A stretch of 64,000 bases of DNA. Origin: Harmothoe impar (lineage: Eukaryota; Annelida; Polychaeta; Phyllodocida; Polynoidae). Position 1 is the first letter of the stretch; every line of letters starts with the position of its first letter. The translations under genes were made by a program, and so were the position numbers. This document shows, piece by piece, positions 33,145-43,077 of this stretch. Where the stretch lies: positions 40,489,377-40,553,376 of the forward strand of contig OX381708.1 of the NCBI GenBank assembly GCA_947462335.1, read 5' to 3'. Below the pieces are notes generated by a model that searched no databases, was not told the DNA's origin, and saw only the letters and a program-made list of their open reading frames with translations.

Positions 33145-33837
33145 GGGAGTGATCATTTATTATCAACAGGGGGGGTGGTGGGTTTGGGGGGGGGGGGGGG
33201 GCAAAAAAATGTGGACCCCTTGACCGGGGGGGCAATAAAATTTGGATCTCTCTTGGGGGGGGGGAAATTTAACCTGTTTTGAGCCAAAAAGCCCCCGCGT
33301 TACTATGCTTCAAAGGCCCGCGCACGAGCCGATTTTCGACCCTCAGGGGGGGGGGGGGTAAAAAATTTTGACCCCTTGACTGGGGGGGGGTAAAAAATTT
33401 TGCACGCTACGCGCGGAAATCCTCCACCCCCCCCTGTTGTTAAAAAATGATCACTAGTGATCTTTTTTTATAAACATGGGGGTGGGGGTTTAGGGTGGGC
33501 ATAAAAATGTCCGACCCCTCCTGAGGGGGGGGCGTAAAAAATTCTGACTCCTGAAAGGGGGGGGAGCGTGAAAATTTAAGCCCCTTTTTAGCAAAAAGGC
33601 CCGCGGGTAACTATAGTTCAAAGGGGAGGGCGAAAATTTTCGCCCCTCCGCGTGAAATCTCACCACCTCCCCTGTAATTAATAAATGAACACTCCCTTAC
33701 TATGCTTCAAAGGGCCCGCCCGCGCGCAGATGGGGTAAACAATTTTGACCCGTTGACGGGGGGGGGGGGTGAAAAAATTTCGCACGCTCCGCGCGGAAAG
33801 TCACCCCCCCCCCTGTTGTTAAAAAATGACCACTCCC
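33145..33837. mobile_element. Cluster of Harbinger-like MITEs (three right ends)
   Basis: The left end GGGAGTGATCATTTATTATC follows TTA (33142-33144). Right ends lie at 33455 (truncated, fused to another copy through CACTAGTG), at 33696 and at 33837, the last two each followed by TTA. Shared interior: TTACTATGCTTCAAAG, TTTTGACCCSTTGAC and homopolymers. Nested or recombined copies are likely. Confidence 0.6.
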
Positions 33838-34065
33838 TTATCTCCAGTCCAGTCAGTCCGTCGCCTTCCGACCTCCGGAGAATCATGCAGGCGCGGATTC
33901 AGACTAATTCAGACGGGATTCAAGATCTGCTTCAGATCATTCCTATACAATCCTATACACAATTCCCCGGAGGCATCCCCTCCTCTCGATCCTTCAAAAG
34001 TAGGCCTATAGGCTACTAAAATCAAGATTTGCGAAAGCACGTGCAAAGTTATGTCCTCACCCTTA

Positions 34066-34368
34066 GGGAGTGTTTATTTCCACTCCCCCCCCCCCCGACC
34101 TTGCGACCTGGAGGTCTTAATTTCGGCGACTTTCCGACCTGAGGGGGAGACCCCTCTGCACCCCCAAGGCGGCTTTTTTTTTCTGCCCACCCCCCTTTTA
34201 ACTATAGTAACGCACTGACTTTTTTGCTAGAAAGGGGCTTAATTTTTTACGCCCTCCCCTCCCTCAAGAGGGGTCAGCATTTTTTACGCCCCCCCCCCCC
34301 TCAGGAGGGGTTGGAAATTTTTACCACCCCTCCTGCATGTAGGCCTTAACTAATAAATAAACACTCCC
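34066..34368. mobile_element. Harbinger-like MITE (GGGAGTG family)
   Basis: Termini GGGAGTGTTTATTTC and inverted TAATAAATAAACACTCCC, with TTA before and TAA after. It ends 58 bp before the first Ngaro-like element. Confidence 0.65.
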
Positions 34369-34426
34369 TAAGTATCCCCGGGGCCTATATCCCACTTCCC
34401 ACACCCAATGAATAAGTAGGCCTAAT

Positions 34427-34577
34427 TTATTGTAGCGCACACTCGTGTGTGCTCTATAACTGGGACTTATGCAAGACTACCTCTGCACCCACCAGGCTGG
34501 GGTTAGCCTCTACCCCCCACCCTGAGTGGTGACTGGCCCACACCGGTCACACAGGCAGCAGGCAGCGCAGGACACAC
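34427..34577 (+). repeat. Split direct repeat A1 of element 1
   Basis: Identical to A2 (39580-39730) except G to A within CACACAGGCAGC. It starts TTATTGTAG and contains the near-perfect inverted repeat GCGCACACTCGTGTGTGC (34435-34452) and a TATA-like CTCTATAACTG just after it, so it probably contains the promoter. Confidence 0.9.
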
Positions 34578-34617
34578 ACCTACTAGGCGTCTTGCATGGA
34601 TTTACGGCGGCGTACAT

Positions 34618-34623
34618 GTAAGC
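34618..34623 (+). promoter_or_regulatory. Candidate 5' splice site before gag
   Basis: ACAT/GTAAGC ends directly at the gag ATG (34624). Upstream ATG 34596 opens a seven-codon frame whose phase at 34617 fits the acceptor at 38522, in front of the YR frame. The role is inferred. Confidence 0.4.
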
Positions 34624-36210
34624 ATGGGCAAGCAAACTAGATATTGTGCTACCTGTAGGACCAGCCACCATGCTCCTACGGGGAAGAAATGTGCGAAGCA
34701 GCCAATTTTCTCTACTGAGAGTGGGCATGAGGAATCATGGGATGATGTAGAGGAACCTCGTGGCAGGACCCCCAACGGCAAACGGGTCCGGTCACCCAAG
34801 GTCAAGCTGACACCAAAGGCCGGTGCCTCTAAGCCTAAACCTATACCTGCCCAGCCTGTGATACCTGAGATGCCGGGTTTCTCTGACTCGGACACCGACA
34901 AGGATTTTGGGGCCTCGAGGAAGGCGGACAAGGACTTCCAGTCCTTCATGAAGAATATGAAACAGGTCAGCTCAAGGCTTACAAAATCTGACGCAAGGAT
35001 GGAGAAGATTGAGAACCTTCTCAGCAGAGTTCTTGAAAAGAGTGTTAGACTGGACTTACCCGGCAGTGACAGCGGTGACAGCAGTGCGGTCTCAGCCAGC
35101 AGGAGTAAATCTGGCGGTGACTTGTCTAAGGTGAAGGGTAAGGGCAAGTCTATAGTCAAGTCTACGGTGCACGTGGTGCCGGAGCCGGGGCCCCCAGGAG
35201 CGGGGGGTTCTCAACCAGCGGCCCCCAAGAAGCCCTACCAGGTCCCTCCAGCGCCTAGGCATAGTCACAGGTCAACAGGTTCCTCGGATAAAGACAATTA
35301 TGGGGATTCAGACCTTCCTCCAGTGAGGTTTTCATTGCCTACAACACCGAGGAGTAAGCATAAAGGTGACTCTTACAAGCCCCCACGGAGGTCACGTCAC
35401 AGTCCGCGGCGGGCTAGGTACGATCCGCCTACCTCAGAGGAGGGCCGCCATCGGGGCAGGAAGCCTCACAAGTCCCCGAGGCGCAGTCACGGCCACAGTT
35501 ACTGGAGGTCACCCTCGTCGTCTTCCTCGTCATCAGAGTCGTCATCCTCCAGTCACACCCATGATGATAGACGTGGGAAATCTGGGAGCAACAAGAAAAG
35601 ACGTAAGTTTGGCATCCAACATTTTCTTCCAAGGGAAGACAGGGGTAAACCTATGTCAGTTGAGAATTTGTGGACCACCTCCTCCAAACTTACGTTAAAG
35701 ATGTACGAGAAGGGTCATGATGTGGGCGGGATGCTGAGACATAACGTGTTCTTGGGCGAGAAGGCAGCCACCAGGTATTACACTACAGGGGGACTTGTCA
35801 AATACGACGAGGGTGTTAGGCACAATGCAAATAAAAAGGGTGTGTCAGCCTTCACGTCAGGTGACCCGGAGCTGTGTGTCAAACACCTTGGGGCTGATAA
35901 CACCAGAGCAGTGCGCAGGAGCCAAAATGCCCAGTCAGGTAACAAGCAAGTCAACAAGAGCTACAACCAGTCCAAGCCGGGCTACAATAGCTCATATGGT
36001 ACTGGTCCAAACCAGGGGCGTTCAGGCGTATCTCGGGGCTCTCAAGTCGACACCGATGCCATGTATTGCATGAAATTTAACGGGGCGGGATGTTCATACT
36101 CGCCTTGTAGATTTCCCCATGTGTGCTCATACTGTTTCAAGCCGGGGCATGCCATCACCTCCTGCTATTCACTGACGGGCCACCCTTCACCGTCAACCCG
36201 GCCTGCATAG
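34624..36210 (+). CDS. Gag-like protein, element 1 (528 aa)
   Basis: The putative nucleocapsid/capsid protein should package the element RNA in cytoplasmic particles. Near the N-terminus C8-x2-C11-x3-H15-x7-C23 forms a CCHC-like finger; residues about 105-140 look like a coiled coil. A long basic, Ser/Arg/Pro-rich stretch (about 200-330) includes a poly-Ser run. At the C-terminus a CCCH finger (C-x7-C-x4-C-x3-H, 482-499) is followed by a retroviral-type zinc knuckle (C-x2-C-x4-H-x4-C, 501-514). The same three motifs with identical spacing occur in the Gag of element 2. It ends with TAG at 36208-36210, beyond which the frame continues open into RT/RH. The ATG is the first in this frame after the leader. 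Confidence 0.85.
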   Translation: MGKQTRYCATCRTSHHAPTGKKCAKQPIFSTESGHEESWDDVEEPRGRTPNGKRVRSPKVKLTPKAGASKPKPIPAQPVIPEMPGFSDSDTDKDFGASRKADKDFQSFMKNMKQVSSRLTKSDARMEKIENLLSRVLEKSVRLDLPGSDSGDSSAVSASRSKSGGDLSKVKGKGKSIVKSTVHVVPEPGPPGAGGSQPAAPKKPYQVPPAPRHSHRSTGSSDKDNYGDSDLPPVRFSLPTTPRSKHKGDSYKPPRRSRHSPRRARYDPPTSEEGRHRGRKPHKSPRRSHGHSYWRSPSSSSSSSESSSSSHTHDDRRGKSGSNKKRRKFGIQHFLPREDRGKPMSVENLWTTSSKLTLKMYEKGHDVGGMLRHNVFLGEKAATRYYTTGGLVKYDEGVRHNANKKGVSAFTSGDPELCVKHLGADNTRAVRRSQNAQSGNKQVNKSYNQSKPGYNSSYGTGPNQGRSGVSRGSQVDTDAMYCMKFNGAGCSYSPCRFPHVCSYCFKPGHAITSCYSLTGHPSPSTRPA

Positions 36211-38535
36211 AGCCGGGACCCCGCCTGTAGTGTGTTGGTGAGACCGACTGACGACTCGTACCTCCCCACGGCTGCGGGCCCCTCGCCTGAGGGTGTACTC
36301 AGGAATTCTTCGGCTAATATTAGCCAGGCGGAGTCGTTGCATCATTATGCGGTTAGTAAGGGCCAATCAACTCCTGATTGCGCTCCTATTATTGAGTTTT
36401 GTGATTGCCCGATGAGCCAAACTGGCGGTGATTGTTACTCGGGCCGCCATGTTGCTTCCGAATGGTCACGGACGGGCACGAGTACGACGGAAGTTTTGGA
36501 CTTATCAAAACACCCATCCGACATTGTTCATTTGTCGACGGATGGGCATATTATTGACTGTTCTAAGCCACAATCTTTTGAAGGAAATATCCGGGAAATT
36601 GGCGTCTCGGGTATGATCGGGGCGCCTTCGGGCATTCTCGGTGTCTCTTCCGGTGGCGATGGCGCCGCGGTGCATTGTGGTACCCAAGATGGCGGCGCCC
36701 ATACGACGAAAGTCACTCTCTCAGTTATTCCGAGTGAATTTACATTGGATTATCGTATCACTTACGTCAATAACTGTTCCGAAGATACTTGTGTGAATTA
36801 TGTATCGAGTGCCGGATATGTTATGTGTGTGCAGGTGGCAGTAAACACCCATATGCCGTTGTTTCAAGGTTGTTATGATGGAACTTGCAACTGCGCCTAT
36901 ATTCTGAACGGAGTCCCAACACAGCTGAAGCCATGTCGGTGTTGTGCTATGTGCAGTCGAGATCAGCCCTTGGCAGAGGCCGATGCTAAAGTACTGACAG
37001 GGATATGTCAGGGGTTTAACATCCTAGATGCAGACTGCGAGTTGAGATACTCTTGTGTAAATTACGGCAGCGTGGAGGATGCAGCATTGGCACTGTCTGA
37101 TACGGTACTGGAGGAATTAGGCTGTCACAAGATAACACGAGTGTCTGAGGCCCCAAATTGTGTGCATGCCCTTGGTGCCATTAAAAGGGCAGATGGCAAA
37201 GTGAGATGCATTACCGACTGCTCTAGACCCCACCGCAGCATAAATGACTACATGCAGACGACTACTCATAAATTCTCCTATTCTACCGTGGAGGATGCAG
37301 TATCAATCTCTGAGCAGGGTGGTCTAGGTGCAGTAGTCGACATCAGTGCAGCTTACAGGAGCATCAACATACATCCCTCAAATAGACAATTCTGTGGCTT
37401 CCGTTGGGACTGCGGAGATGGCCCTGAATGGTATGTTGACAATTGTATGTGCTTTGGCATCAGAAGCGCTTGTGGCATTTTTAACAGTGTTACTGATTTT
37501 GTTCGACGTCAGTTGTACCGGTATAATGTGTCAATTATCAATTATCTTGACGACTTCTACGTCTATGGCGTCGATTTTGATACATGTCAGAGCAATCAAT
37601 GCCTTCTCATGAACACCCTGCGCCACATGGGCTTCAACATCAACTGGAAAAAAGCAACAAGCCCCGCATCGGTCGTGACCTACTTGGGTATAGAGATCGA
37701 TCTAGACGAAATGGAACTAAGGCTGCCAAGTGAGAAACTCATAAAGACACAAAAGGCGGTGTCCGACTTGGTAGGGAAAACTTGGTGCTCTAGAAAGGAA
37801 TTAGAATCTGTCACAGGTTTACTATCTCACTGCTCGTCAGTGGTGAAAGGAGGCAGGACCTTCACCAGGCGTCTATTCAACCTGCTAAAAGGCACGTCAG
37901 GGAAGCGGAGACTGTCCTTGTCGTCGATCTATAAAGACGATCTCTTGTGGTGGCGCAGTTTTCTAAATTGGTTTAATGGACGCGCCAAAGTCCTGCTCCC
38001 TTTTGAAAATACGGTAGAGGTGTACACAGATTCTTCAGACACAGGATTTGGTGCAGCCACACAAAAGGATGTGTTGTACGGCATGTGGAGTGAAGACAAA
38101 GACATCTCTGACAATGCCCAACGCAAGGAGTTCTCGGCTTCATGCCCACATCATGCCCCGCCCCCAATGTCAAATGCCATGTTTGATGATCATATCAATG
38201 TTGAAGAATTATGGCCGGTTCTGAGCATGCTTATTCATTGGGGTGATATCTACCGGGACATGAGCCTGATCCTGTATACTGACAATACTCAAGTCGAGGC
38301 TATGCTGGGTACCGGTAGATCTAAGAACATTAACTGTATGCATTGGTTGAGAGAAATTTTCTGGAGGTGTGTTTTTCTGAATATATACATAATCCCACGT
38401 AGAATCTCCTCCTCAGAAAACTCTCTGGCGGATTCATTATCCAGACTACCGGTTACTAGGCACATCAACAACTGCTCTGCACTGCATAAAGTCTTCTCTC
38501 TGTGTTGTGCTTCCAGAATCAGATCTGAAGGATAG
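36211..38535 (+). CDS. Reverse transcriptase-RNase H protein, element 1
   Basis: The frame is open from the codon after the gag TAG and in the same frame as gag. Numbering here is from 36232. A Cys-containing N-terminal region (about 1-290) precedes RT, which has the KRADGKVRCITDC fingers motif, VVDISAAYRSI and the catalytic YLDD at 438-441 (37543-37554). RNase H shows the acidic set D600 (YTDSS), E659 (EELWP), D684 (YTDNT) and D734 (LADSLSR). It would copy the RNA and degrade the template strand. The first in-frame ATG is at 36412, so readthrough of the TAG is the simplest way to make a full Gag-Pol. The end overlaps the YR frame. No methyltransferase follows, unlike DIRS1/PAT elements. Confidence 0.9.
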   Translation, partial: SRDPACSVLVRPTDDSYLPTAAGPSPEGVLRNSSANISQAESLHHYAVSKGQSTPDCAPIIEFCDCPMSQTGGDCYSGRHVASEWSRTGTSTTEVLDLSKHPSDIVHLSTDGHIIDCSKPQSFEGNIREIGVSGMIGAPSGILGVSSGGDGAAVHCGTQDGGAHTTKVTLSVIPSEFTLDYRITYVNNCSEDTCVNYVSSAGYVMCVQVAVNTHMPLFQGCYDGTCNCAYILNGVPTQLKPCRCCAMCSRDQPLAEADAKVLTGICQGFNILDADCELRYSCVNYGSVEDAALALSDTVLEELGCHKITRVSEAPNCVHALGAIKRADGKVRCITDCSRPHRSINDYMQTTTHKFSYSTVEDAVSISEQGGLGAVVDISAAYRSINIHPSNRQFCGFRWDCGDGPEWYVDNCMCFGIRSACGIFNSVTDFVRRQLYRYNVSIINYLDDFYVYGVDFDTCQSNQCLLMNTLRHMGFNINWKKATSPASVVTYLGIEIDLDEMELRLPSEKLIKTQKAVSDLVGKTWCSRKELESVTGLLSHCSSVVKGGRTFTRRLFNLLKGTSGKRRLSLSSIYKDDLLWWRSFLNWFNGRAKVLLPFENTVEVYTDSSDTGFGAATQKDVLYGMWSEDKDISDNAQRKEFSASCPHHAPPPMSNAMFDDHINVEELWPVLSMLIHWGDIYRDMSLILYTDNTQVEAMLGTGRSKNINCMHWLREIFWRCVFLNIYIIPRRISSSENSLADSLSRLPVTRHINNCSALHKVFSLCCASRIRSEG
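38491..38522 (+). promoter_or_regulatory. Candidate 3' splice site for the YR mRNA
   Basis: GTCTTCTCTCTGTGTTGTGC is a good polypyrimidine tract, followed by CAG at 38514-38516 and 38520-38522. Both leave the YR frame in phase 1, the same phase as the acceptor in element 2. Confidence 0.5.
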
Positions 38536-39445
38536 GTGGGTAGACCTGAAGGCCCTGTGCTGGTCTGACGCGACATGGCGCACTCGGGAATCACAGTGGA
38601 AGAAATATCTGGAGTTCTGTGAGGATCAACACCTAGTCCCACTGCCCGCCTCTGAAGAAGTCATGTGCCTGTACATATCCTTCCTGACTTTCTCTTTCAA
38701 GTATTCGTCAATTGCTAATTATATATCTGCTGTCTGGATTCTTCACCAGTGGTTTGGAGCCGTGTCTCCTAAAGGCTCCTTCATTATTAAATGCACCATG
38801 CTGGGTGCACGCAGGCTTCTTGGTGATGCCACCACTCAAGTTGACCCACTAATGCCGGATCAGCTGTTAAGAATTTTTGACACTCTGTGTATGAAGGACC
38901 CCATGGACTTCCTTTTTTGGTGTCTGATCACAATGAGCTTCAGATGTCTTCTGAGGAAAGGTCATGTGACCAGTTCGCCTCACACATTACAATCAGCTGA
39001 TGTATGCATGACATCATACGGTATGGATGTGACCATACGTTCCTCCAAAACCATCCAGTATGAGGAGCGACAAGTGGTGATACCTGTGGTCAGATCGGAC
39101 TCCCCTCTGTGCCCGGTAGGTTGGGTCAGGAGGTTCACTAGGGCTTACCCGTCTACTGATTGCCTCCTGTGTGTGCCAGGCTCAAGTCGCCCCCCATCCT
39201 ACCTGTGGTATCTGAATAAGCTCAAATCTAGTTGCAAAAAAGCCGGCCTACCCGGGTTGTATGGAACACACAGCCTGAGGAGAGGTTCTGCAACTTTCCT
39301 GAGTAGGATTGGCCTCCCCCTCCATGACATCCGAATCTATGGAGACTGGAAGTCTCTATCTGTGCTACTCTACCTGAGCTCTGATAAAAACACTCGCCAT
39401 TCCAAGGACAAATATGTTTCCAAGTGCCTTTCTCGTTTCATCTGA
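38517..39445 (+). CDS. Tyrosine recombinase, element 1
   Basis: The YR would join the circular DNA intermediate to the chromosome. The frame is +1 to RT/RH and open from 38393 but has no ATG before the YR core: the first one (in EEVMCLY) lies after the conserved SDAT-x-RTRESQW-x-x-YLEFC N-terminal domain. A pyrimidine-rich tract ending CCAG (38516) and AATCAG (38522) offers splice acceptors, so I start the coding part there. The catalytic set is complete. Numbered from 38507 it is R146 (FRCLLRK), H255-x-x-R258 (HSLRRG), W281 (GDWKS) and Y289 (LLYL). Confidence 0.85.
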
Positions 39446-39475
39446 TGATGAACTCGCCTTCGGTCTGGGTGGCTT

Positions 39476-39583
39476 GGTAGGCAAAACCCGTCTCATTCAC
39501 CCACAGACGTGTTGTATCTCAATATTATATATATTCATGTCAATATTCTACGTCCACCTCTTGACCGAAGGACCACTAGTTAT
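39476..39583 (+). repeat. Split direct repeat B1 of element 1
   Basis: Begins GGTAGGCAAAACCCGTCTC 30 bp after the YR stop and ends ACTAGTTAT. Identical to B2 at 39813-39920 as far as I can read. Confidence 0.9.
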
Positions 39584-39730
39584 TGTAGCGCACACTCGTG
39601 TGTGCTCTATAACTGGGACTTATGCAAGACTACCTCTGCACCCACCAGGCTGGGGTTAGCCTCTACCCCCCACCCTGAGTGGTGACTGGCCCACACCGGT
39701 CACACAAGCAGCAGGCAGCGCAGGACACAC
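39580..39730 (+). repeat. Split direct repeat A2 of element 1
   Basis: Copy of A1, joined to B1 with a TTAT overlap, so B1-A2 is the presumed circle junction. Confidence 0.9.
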
Positions 39731-39794
39731 TCAGCATTGTTTTTTTTTGTGTTTTTTTTACCTTATGTTTATTTCCTATTATCAATTGGTTATA

Positions 39795-39800
39795 AATAAA
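39795..39800 (+). terminator. Polyadenylation signal AATAAA, element 1
   Basis: It lies between A2 and B2, 18 bp before B2. This would end the genomic RNA inside or after B2. Confidence 0.5.
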
Positions 39801-39812
39801 ATATATTTAGAC

Positions 39813-39920
39813 GGTAGGCAAAACCCGTCTCATTCACCCACAGACGTGTTGTATCTCAATATTATATATATTCATGTCAATATTCTACGTCCACCTCTTG
39901 ACCGAAGGACCACTAGTTAT
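39813..39920 (+). repeat. Split direct repeat B2 of element 1
   Basis: Terminal copy of B1. The element ends at GTTAT, followed by TAAGTACTAG. Confidence 0.9.
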
Positions 39921-41501
39921 TAAGTACTAGCTGTAGGCCTGGTGGGGGGAAGGGGTAGCCACTGTCGTACCCCTACTATAGGGTCGCTTCAGGTAAACTG
40001 AACCAGAGGTAAAGCAAACCAATTGGAGCATTTTGCAGTGCACTGACCATGGAAATGTATAAATAATTTCTGGCTATCATTAAATTGAAACTATGAGTGA
40101 TAAGCTTTCTTTCAAATCCTAAAACATTTTATTTGAGTGTATGTGTACATGCATTACAACATCCCAAAGTTATCACAATGACAAAAAATGCATAATTGCT
40201 GCTTCCGACTTTTTTGGACAGAAATTTTAAAAGTCAGTTAAATTAGTGAAAGCCCATAGGTAATTGATATGTTAAGGTTTTATAATAAAGTTTGTTGGGT
40301 TTTTAAGTTAAAAAAATTGCTTAAAATGAAAATATGGTCTAAAAATCATTTAGAATCAAAAGATTCTTTTTGGTTGTTTTATCTCATATTTTGAGATAAA
40401 GCGAACCAGTTATTTCAGATAAACCGAACCGGTATCTAGATATGTATTATGATTAGTTTTGGGGGCATCTGTAGGCCCTCTGTGGCACTTAGGCACATAT
40501 GTGGACAGTCGAGGGAAAAGGGTCCTCCAAGGTAAAAACTCAATAAGAAAATTGATGTCATCAGCTTTCCAGTGATATCTTTTATTAGCAGGTACCTCCT
40601 CTAGTTTTTGAGTACTGGCTCTCTGAATATGAGTGGTCACTGTCCAATCTTAAACACCAATAAGCTCTATCTTACTTTGCTTTGGAGATATTCCTATCTA
40701 ATTAGCATAATTATACTAATTACCAAATATCCAGACTTTTTCAAACATTTGGTCATAGCTTTTGATCTAAAGATGGTATTTATATTCTGTTTTCAGCATA
40801 GAAATCGTTGTGGGGGATTCCATCTATCAATTTTTTAATTTTTTCGATTTAGAATGAAAATCATGTTTCCATGGCAACCAACATGTGCAAAAACACCAAT
40901 TTAGGCCCAAAAACGTTCTTTTCCATTCCATGTATGGAATGTTTTCACAAAAGATGGAATCTTCTATCGTGGCCTATCATATTCTACATAAAAAAGTAGT
41001 ATAGATACGTTTTTGCTATATTTTGGTCCGTTTTGGTTATATGGAGCCCCCTGGTGGCCAAAGTTGGTACTAAAAATCCCTCGCAGAGGACCCTTTTCCC
41101 TTGTTGATCCACATATGTGTTTATTTTTTTAGGTATGATACATCTTTTAGAATAGCCTTTGCCGAGTTTTGGGTGTATTGTATTCAATAACTATTAATTA
41201 TTTCAGAAGCAATTCAGAAGGAGGTCAATTTTGGCTGAACAATATAGCCTCATAGACCACGGGTGTTTGACATCCGCACCCTCTGTTATCATAACAAAAG
41301 TTTCCTTGGACCCAAATTTCGCAAATGCCATTTTATTAAGCAGAGGGCCAGAAGGCAAGTAGCCGATAATCAGGGTCCCTAAAGCTAGGGTGCCTAAATT
41401 CTGTGTACCTTACCTAATAAGACTAAGCAGCCCTTCAAGCCTATTACTGTTGATTTTCACACAGACTTAACATTGCTCCTTGGATGGTGCTGCCTACTAT
41501 G
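39921..41501. other. Unassigned spacer between the two Ngaro-like elements
   Basis: AT-rich, with repeated GAACCAGTTATTT/GAACCGGTAT-like words near 40000-40430 and no coding frame of note. A CTCF-like motif lies at 41044-41059. Confidence 0.35.
41044..41059 (-). promoter_or_regulatory. CTCF-like motif
   Basis: The minus strand reads GGCCACCAGGGGGCTC, an excellent match to the CCACYAGGGGGC core bound by CTCF in bilaterians. One strong motif in 64 kb can occur by chance. Confidence 0.35.
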
Positions 41502-41681
41502 TACAGTCAACTCCCTCTAATGTGGCCACCCTTGGGAATATGAAAAAGTGGCCGCATTGGTGGGGTGGCTGCATTGGAGGGAGCCATTTTCTATACATTG
41601 TAGTATGTTTGGGACTATGGAAAGTGTCTGTAGTGGGGGGATTGGCTGCACTGGAGGGGTGGCCGTTAAGAGGGAGTTGTA
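41502..41681. mobile_element. Pogo/mariner-like MITE with TA target
   Basis: TA-CAGTCAACTCCCTCTAATG at the left and AGAGGGAGTTG-TA at the right are inverted apart from a 3-base gap. GTGGCC motifs sit just inside both ends. Confidence 0.7.
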
Positions 41682-41706
41682 AATATATGTGTATATATAT
41701 ATATAT

Positions 41707-41967
41707 GGGCGGTATAAAGCCCCCCCGGGTTTATACCGGTATAAATGTGAGTCTTATAAACTGGACTGAAATAGTTCCACCCTGGGGCACCAGATGCCAG
41801 CCCTGTGGTGTGTTACCTCATATACTCACAAGTGGACAGCACCAGGTGTTATTGACTTTGGCCACCAGGGTCTCTCCTCCCACCGGGGAGCTCGCCTGGA
41901 TCACGGTGTCCAGCCCTATTCCTGCTCAACCACCGTGGTGGCAACACCTGTACTACCACCACACGTC
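41707..41967 (+). repeat. Split direct repeat A1 of element 2
   Basis: Starts GGGCGGTATAAAGCC. CGGTATAAA (41710-41718) and TTTATACCG (41730-41738) form a perfect 9-bp inverted repeat around a C/G-rich loop, and the left arm doubles as a TATA box. A 59-codon upstream frame starts with the ATG near 41791 and stops at 41968-41970. Confidence 0.9.
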
Positions 41968-41986
41968 TGACTGCCTACCGGCCACT

Positions 41987-41992
41987 GTGAGT
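41987..41992 (+). promoter_or_regulatory. Candidate 5' splice site before gag
   Basis: CACT/GTGAGT lies 5 bp before the gag ATG at 41998, the equivalent position to GTAAGC in element 1. Confidence 0.4.
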
Positions 41993-41997
41993 ACACC

Positions 41998-43077
41998 ATG
42001 CCTCCCAAGGGGACCGCACGTTCATGTTCTAAGTGTCTCTATAAGCATTCTCCTCCAACTGGGTCTAAGTGCAGTATTGATTTGAATGCTTTAACGCTTC
42101 AGCAAATGCAGAGGCTAGAAAAAGTTACCCAGGAAGACTTGCCAGCTGGGGACGCGAGTGCCAGTGAGGAGGAGTTTGATTTAGATGACCTTAGAAAGGC
42201 CCTTGAGCAGCAGGGTGGTGATATTAACAGTGTGCATGGTCAGGTAGATCATTTAGCAAGGGTGGTTGAAGATATGAGTCGTGATATGGCGCGGTTCATG
42301 CAGCACGTGGCGCCGGGTGTGGGCGCCGGCGGTGGCGGGAGCTCGGGCGGCATGACGGACCCCCGCCTGGGGCCTCTCGGCGGCGGGCTTCCCCCTTCAG
42401 GGCCTCCCGGGGCGGTTGGCGGGACTGGCGCGCCGACCGGCCCTCTGCTGACTGATTCCGCGACAACTGACTCGGGCTCTGACTCTGGGTCTGACCGCAA
42501 GAAGAAGAAAAAATCGAAGGCCAAGAAGGCCTACTCGGTCAGAAGATACCTTCCCGTTGGTGTAACTGCCCCCGAGAACTTTGCTCAACTCCTGTCTGCC
42601 CTATCCCGTCTACAGTCCTACCATGTGGAGCGGGCTACCCCTAATGCTGCTAACATTGCCCTTCACCTTCAATTTCTGTCTGATCGGGCCGCCACTGCGG
42701 TGCATGATTTTTCATTTATTGTCAGATATGATGCTGCGGTCAGGAGCCGGGCCGAGAGATTGGGGGCAGGAGTGTTTGGCTACGGGGACAATACTCTGAT
42801 GAACCAGTATTTATCTGTCGACAGTCTCCAAGCCGTGACGGGGTCGACTGGTGACGCGGGCGGGGCGAGCAAGCCGGGCAGCCGGCGCCGGCAGAAAAAG
42901 AAGTCGGGGCGCCGAAGCCGGGACGGACCGGACCTGCCATGCTGGTATTTCAACTATGGGACTTGTACTGCAGCCAACTGTGAAAAGTCCCATTGTTGCT
43001 ACATCTGTCAGTCAGCGGACCACAAGCAGTCGGCGTGCCCCAACGTTCGTCGGACCGGAGGACCAAAGTCGGGCTGA
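41998..43077 (+). CDS. Gag-like protein, element 2 (359 aa)
   Basis: Shorter than the Gag of element 1 but with the same layout. N-terminal finger C10-x2-C13-x3-H17-x7-C25, an acidic predicted coiled coil at about 55-100, a Gly/Pro-rich linker (about 105-150) and a KKKKKSKAKK basic patch. A conserved-looking folded segment (about 175-285) could be capsid. C-terminal CCCH finger (315-332) and zinc knuckle C334-x2-C-x4-H-x4-C347. It should bind RNA and form particles. TGA at 43075-43077 is followed by CTC, and the same frame stays open into RT/RH. Confidence 0.85.
   Translation: MPPKGTARSCSKCLYKHSPPTGSKCSIDLNALTLQQMQRLEKVTQEDLPAGDASASEEEFDLDDLRKALEQQGGDINSVHGQVDHLARVVEDMSRDMARFMQHVAPGVGAGGGGSSGGMTDPRLGPLGGGLPPSGPPGAVGGTGAPTGPLLTDSATTDSGSDSGSDRKKKKKSKAKKAYSVRRYLPVGVTAPENFAQLLSALSRLQSYHVERATPNAANIALHLQFLSDRAATAVHDFSFIVRYDAAVRSRAERLGAGVFGYGDNTLMNQYLSVDSLQAVTGSTGDAGGASKPGSRRRQKKKSGRRSRDGPDLPCWYFNYGTCTAANCEKSHCCYICQSADHKQSACPNVRRTGGPKSG

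Larger units (their letters stand above)
34427..39920 (+). mobile_element. Ngaro-like tyrosine-recombinase retrotransposon 1 (complete)
   Basis: A 5,494-bp element organised A1 (34427-34577), gag, RT/RNase H, YR, B1 (39476-39583), A2 (39580-39730), B2 (39813-39920). B1 passes directly into A2 at GTTAT. Split direct repeats, RT/RH and YR without integrase, protease or methyltransferase are the defining features of Ngaro elements. Replication is expected through a circular intermediate inserted by the recombinase, without target duplication. A1 and A2 show one mismatch in 151 bp and B1/B2 none in 108. All frames are open, so it is young and possibly active. Confidence 0.9.

Noticed and set aside
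34602..35159. 185-codon minus-strand frame
   Set aside because: Antisense of gag of element 1; composition follows the plus-strand coding sequence.
38289..38642. 117-codon minus-strand frame over the RT/YR junction
   Set aside because: Antisense shadow of the two conserved coding regions.
41480..42085. 201-codon plus-strand frame spanning the leader of element 2
   Set aside because: It crosses a MITE, a TA microsatellite and repeat A1 and overlaps gag in another frame; an accidental frame.
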